Shown in pieces: positions 5,177-6,511 of a stretch of 6,511 nucleotides of DNA. The stretch covers positions 1 to 6,511 of the forward strand of contig VGOH01000070.1 in the NCBI GenBank assembly GCA_016875955.1. Reading direction: 5' to 3'. The notes under the pieces were generated by a model. It saw only the letters and a program-made list of their open reading frames with translations, ran no database searches and had not been told where the DNA came from. Position 1 is the stretch's first letter. Each line of letters opens with the position of its first letter. This DNA is from Chloroflexota bacterium. Lineage in GTDB: Bacteria > Chloroflexota > Dehalococcoidia > Dehalococcoidales > RBG-16-60-22. The position numbers and the translations under genes were made by a program.

Positions 5177-6511
5177 ATGAGCAAAATCCTGCGTGTTAAC
5201 ATGAGTAACCTGACGGCCAAGTTTGAAAATGTACCTGATAAGTACAAACTGTTAGGCGGACGTGGCCTGACCTCAGCCATAACCTGCAATGAGGTGCCGC
5301 CCACCTGCCATCCCCTGGGGCCGAACAATAAGATTACCTTCGCTCCCGGCATTGTCACTGGCAGTGGCGCGCCCACCGCTGGTCGCCTCTCTGTGGGCTG
5401 CAAGTCTCCTCTGACCGGCGGCATTAAAGAGGCCAACTCCGGCGGCATTGCCGCTGATAAACTGGCCCGCCTGGGCATAAAGGCCATAATTGTCGAGGGG
5501 CAGCCTAAAGAAAAGGGCAAGTTCTGGGTGCTCAAGGTGGATAAAAAAGGCGCCGAACTGATGCCGGCAGCGGCGGAATGGGTGGGCAAGGGCCTTTATG
5601 CCACCTACCCCAAGCTGCTGAAAAAATTCGGCGAGAAAACGGGCATCATCAGCATCGGTGTGGCCGGAGAAATGCTGATGTCCCTGGCCGGCGTCTGCGT
5701 CAACGACCCAGAGAACCGCCCCAGCCGCTATGCCGGTCGCGGCGGTGTTGGCGCAGTGATGGGCAGTAAAGGGCTCAAGGCTATCATTGTTGATGATGCT
5801 GGTGGTGCCAGCATACCGCTGGCCAATAAAGAGATATTTAATGGCGGGCGCAAGAAACTGACCGATGCGCTGCAAAAGCATGACATCACCAAGCCCGGTG
5901 GCACGCTGAATACGTACGGCACGGCCGCCCTTATCAACGTCATTAATGAGGCCGGCGCCCTGCCCACGCGGAATTTCAGCGCTGGACGCTTTGAAGGGGC
6001 CAGCAAGATTTCCGGCGAGACGCTCAGAGATACCTGCCAGAAGCGCGGCGGAGTAGGCGCAACCGGTCACCGGGGCTGCACCGGCTGCATCATCCAGTGC
6101 TCTAACGTCTACCCGAAGGCCGATGGCACCGAACTCGTCTCCTGTCAGGAGTACGAATCGGTCTGGGCGCTGGGTGCTGATTGCGGCATTGACAGCCTTG
6201 ATGTCACCGGCGAACTGATTCGGCTGTGCAACGACTACGGCCTGGACACCATTGAGGCCGGGGTGACCATTGGCGTGGCCATGGAGGCCGGACTGGCCAA
6301 GTTCGGCGATGGCAAGAAGGCCATAGAGCTGATGCATGAGATTGGCAAGGGCACTCCGCTCGGCCATATCCTTGGCGGCGGCGCCGCACTCACCGCGGAT
6401 ACTTTCGGCGTTGTTCGCTGCCCGACGGTCAAGAGACAATCCATGCCAGCCTATGAGCCCAGGCCAATCAAGGGCATCGGCGTGACCTATGCCACCTCAA
6501 CCATGGGGGCG
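5177..6511 (+). CDS. Aldehyde:ferredoxin oxidoreductase family protein, N-terminal part (3' end outside window)
   Basis: AOR-family enzymes are cytoplasmic tungsten- or molybdenum-bispterin proteins that oxidise aldehydes to acids and reduce ferredoxin, in strict anaerobes. The frame is open to the window end, giving 445 residues of a family usually about 580-620 long. The N-terminal domain shows LGGRGL (26-31), NSGG (87-90) and RYAGRGGVGAVMGSK (184-198), the usual pterin-cofactor-binding segments. The middle domain has LPTRNF (262-267), three [4Fe-4S] ligands Cys301, Cys304 and Cys308 (CX2CX3C), then EYES, and NDYGLDT (352-358). The fourth cluster Cys is expected further downstream, outside the window. 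The start ATG has a strong ribosome site and promoter. The gene is divergent from rel and stands as a likely separate transcription unit. The substrate cannot be told from sequence: AOR, glyceraldehyde-3-phosphate or formaldehyde oxidoreductase, or a benzoyl-CoA-reductase-like relative, remain possible. Confidence 0.95.
   Translation, partial: MSKILRVNMSNLTAKFENVPDKYKLLGGRGLTSAITCNEVPPTCHPLGPNNKITFAPGIVTGSGAPTAGRLSVGCKSPLTGGIKEANSGGIAADKLARLGIKAIIVEGQPKEKGKFWVLKVDKKGAELMPAAAEWVGKGLYATYPKLLKKFGEKTGIISIGVAGEMLMSLAGVCVNDPENRPSRYAGRGGVGAVMGSKGLKAIIVDDAGGASIPLANKEIFNGGRKKLTDALQKHDITKPGGTLNTYGTAALINVINEAGALPTRNFSAGRFEGASKISGETLRDTCQKRGGVGATGHRGCTGCIIQCSNVYPKADGTELVSCQEYESVWALGADCGIDSLDVTGELIRLCNDYGLDTIEAGVTIGVAMEAGLAKFGDGKKAIELMHEIGKGTPLGHILGGGAALTADTFGVVRCPTVKRQSMPAYEPRPIKGIGVTYATSTMGA

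Noticed and set aside
5273..6439. A 388-codon open frame on the minus strand, antisense to the AOR gene
   Set aside because: The plus-strand frame carries all the conserved AOR motifs; the minus frame shows no family resemblance and starts with no convincing ribosome site.

Overview
The window looks like chromosomal DNA from an anaerobic bacterium of moderately high GC. The bacterial signs are a ribosomal protein S20 gene, a long bifunctional-type Rel (ppGpp) gene, clear Shine-Dalgarno sites and sigma70-like promoters. The anaerobic signs are a PyrK-type electron-transfer subunit and a tungsten/molybdopterin aldehyde:ferredoxin oxidoreductase (AOR). The gene styles and TTG starts would fit a Chloroflexota/Dehalococcoidia-like genome, but that placement is an impression from protein style, not a proof.

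Layout. (1) Positions 1-1911, plus strand: the 3' third of carB (large subunit of carbamoyl-phosphate synthetase) overlaps pyrK by ATGA, so this is the end of a pyrimidine biosynthesis operon. (2) Positions 1963-2148, plus strand: a 61-codon remnant of a YjbQ/UPF0047 gene that keeps both ends of the family but has lost about 75-80 central residues in frame. (3) Positions 2157-4799, minus strand: rel (ppGpp synthetase/hydrolase, TTG start) followed by rpsT (S20, TTG start, about 40-residue charged C-terminal tail). A promoter for rpsT overlaps the rel stop codon. rpsT converges on the YjbQ remnant with only 8 bp between the stop codons. (4) Positions 4800-5176: a 377-bp divergent intergenic region with a promoter facing rel, a GC-rich palindromic element of about 100 bp, and a strong promoter facing the AOR gene. 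That second promoter carries a perfect 11-bp inverted repeat over its -10 and start region. (5) Positions 5177-6511, plus strand: the first 445 codons of an AOR-family gene, cut by the window end.

The coding genes are mostly ordinary. carB and pyrK serve UMP synthesis; rel and rpsT tie the stringent response to the ribosome; the AOR gene is a separately controlled redox gene. The points most worth a second look are the operator-like repeat at the AOR promoter, the palindromic intergenic element, the internally deleted YjbQ gene, and an Asp-to-Asn change in the catalytic HDxxED motif of the Rel hydrolase domain. I found no CRISPR array, tRNA, rRNA, insertion sequence or new multi-gene system.
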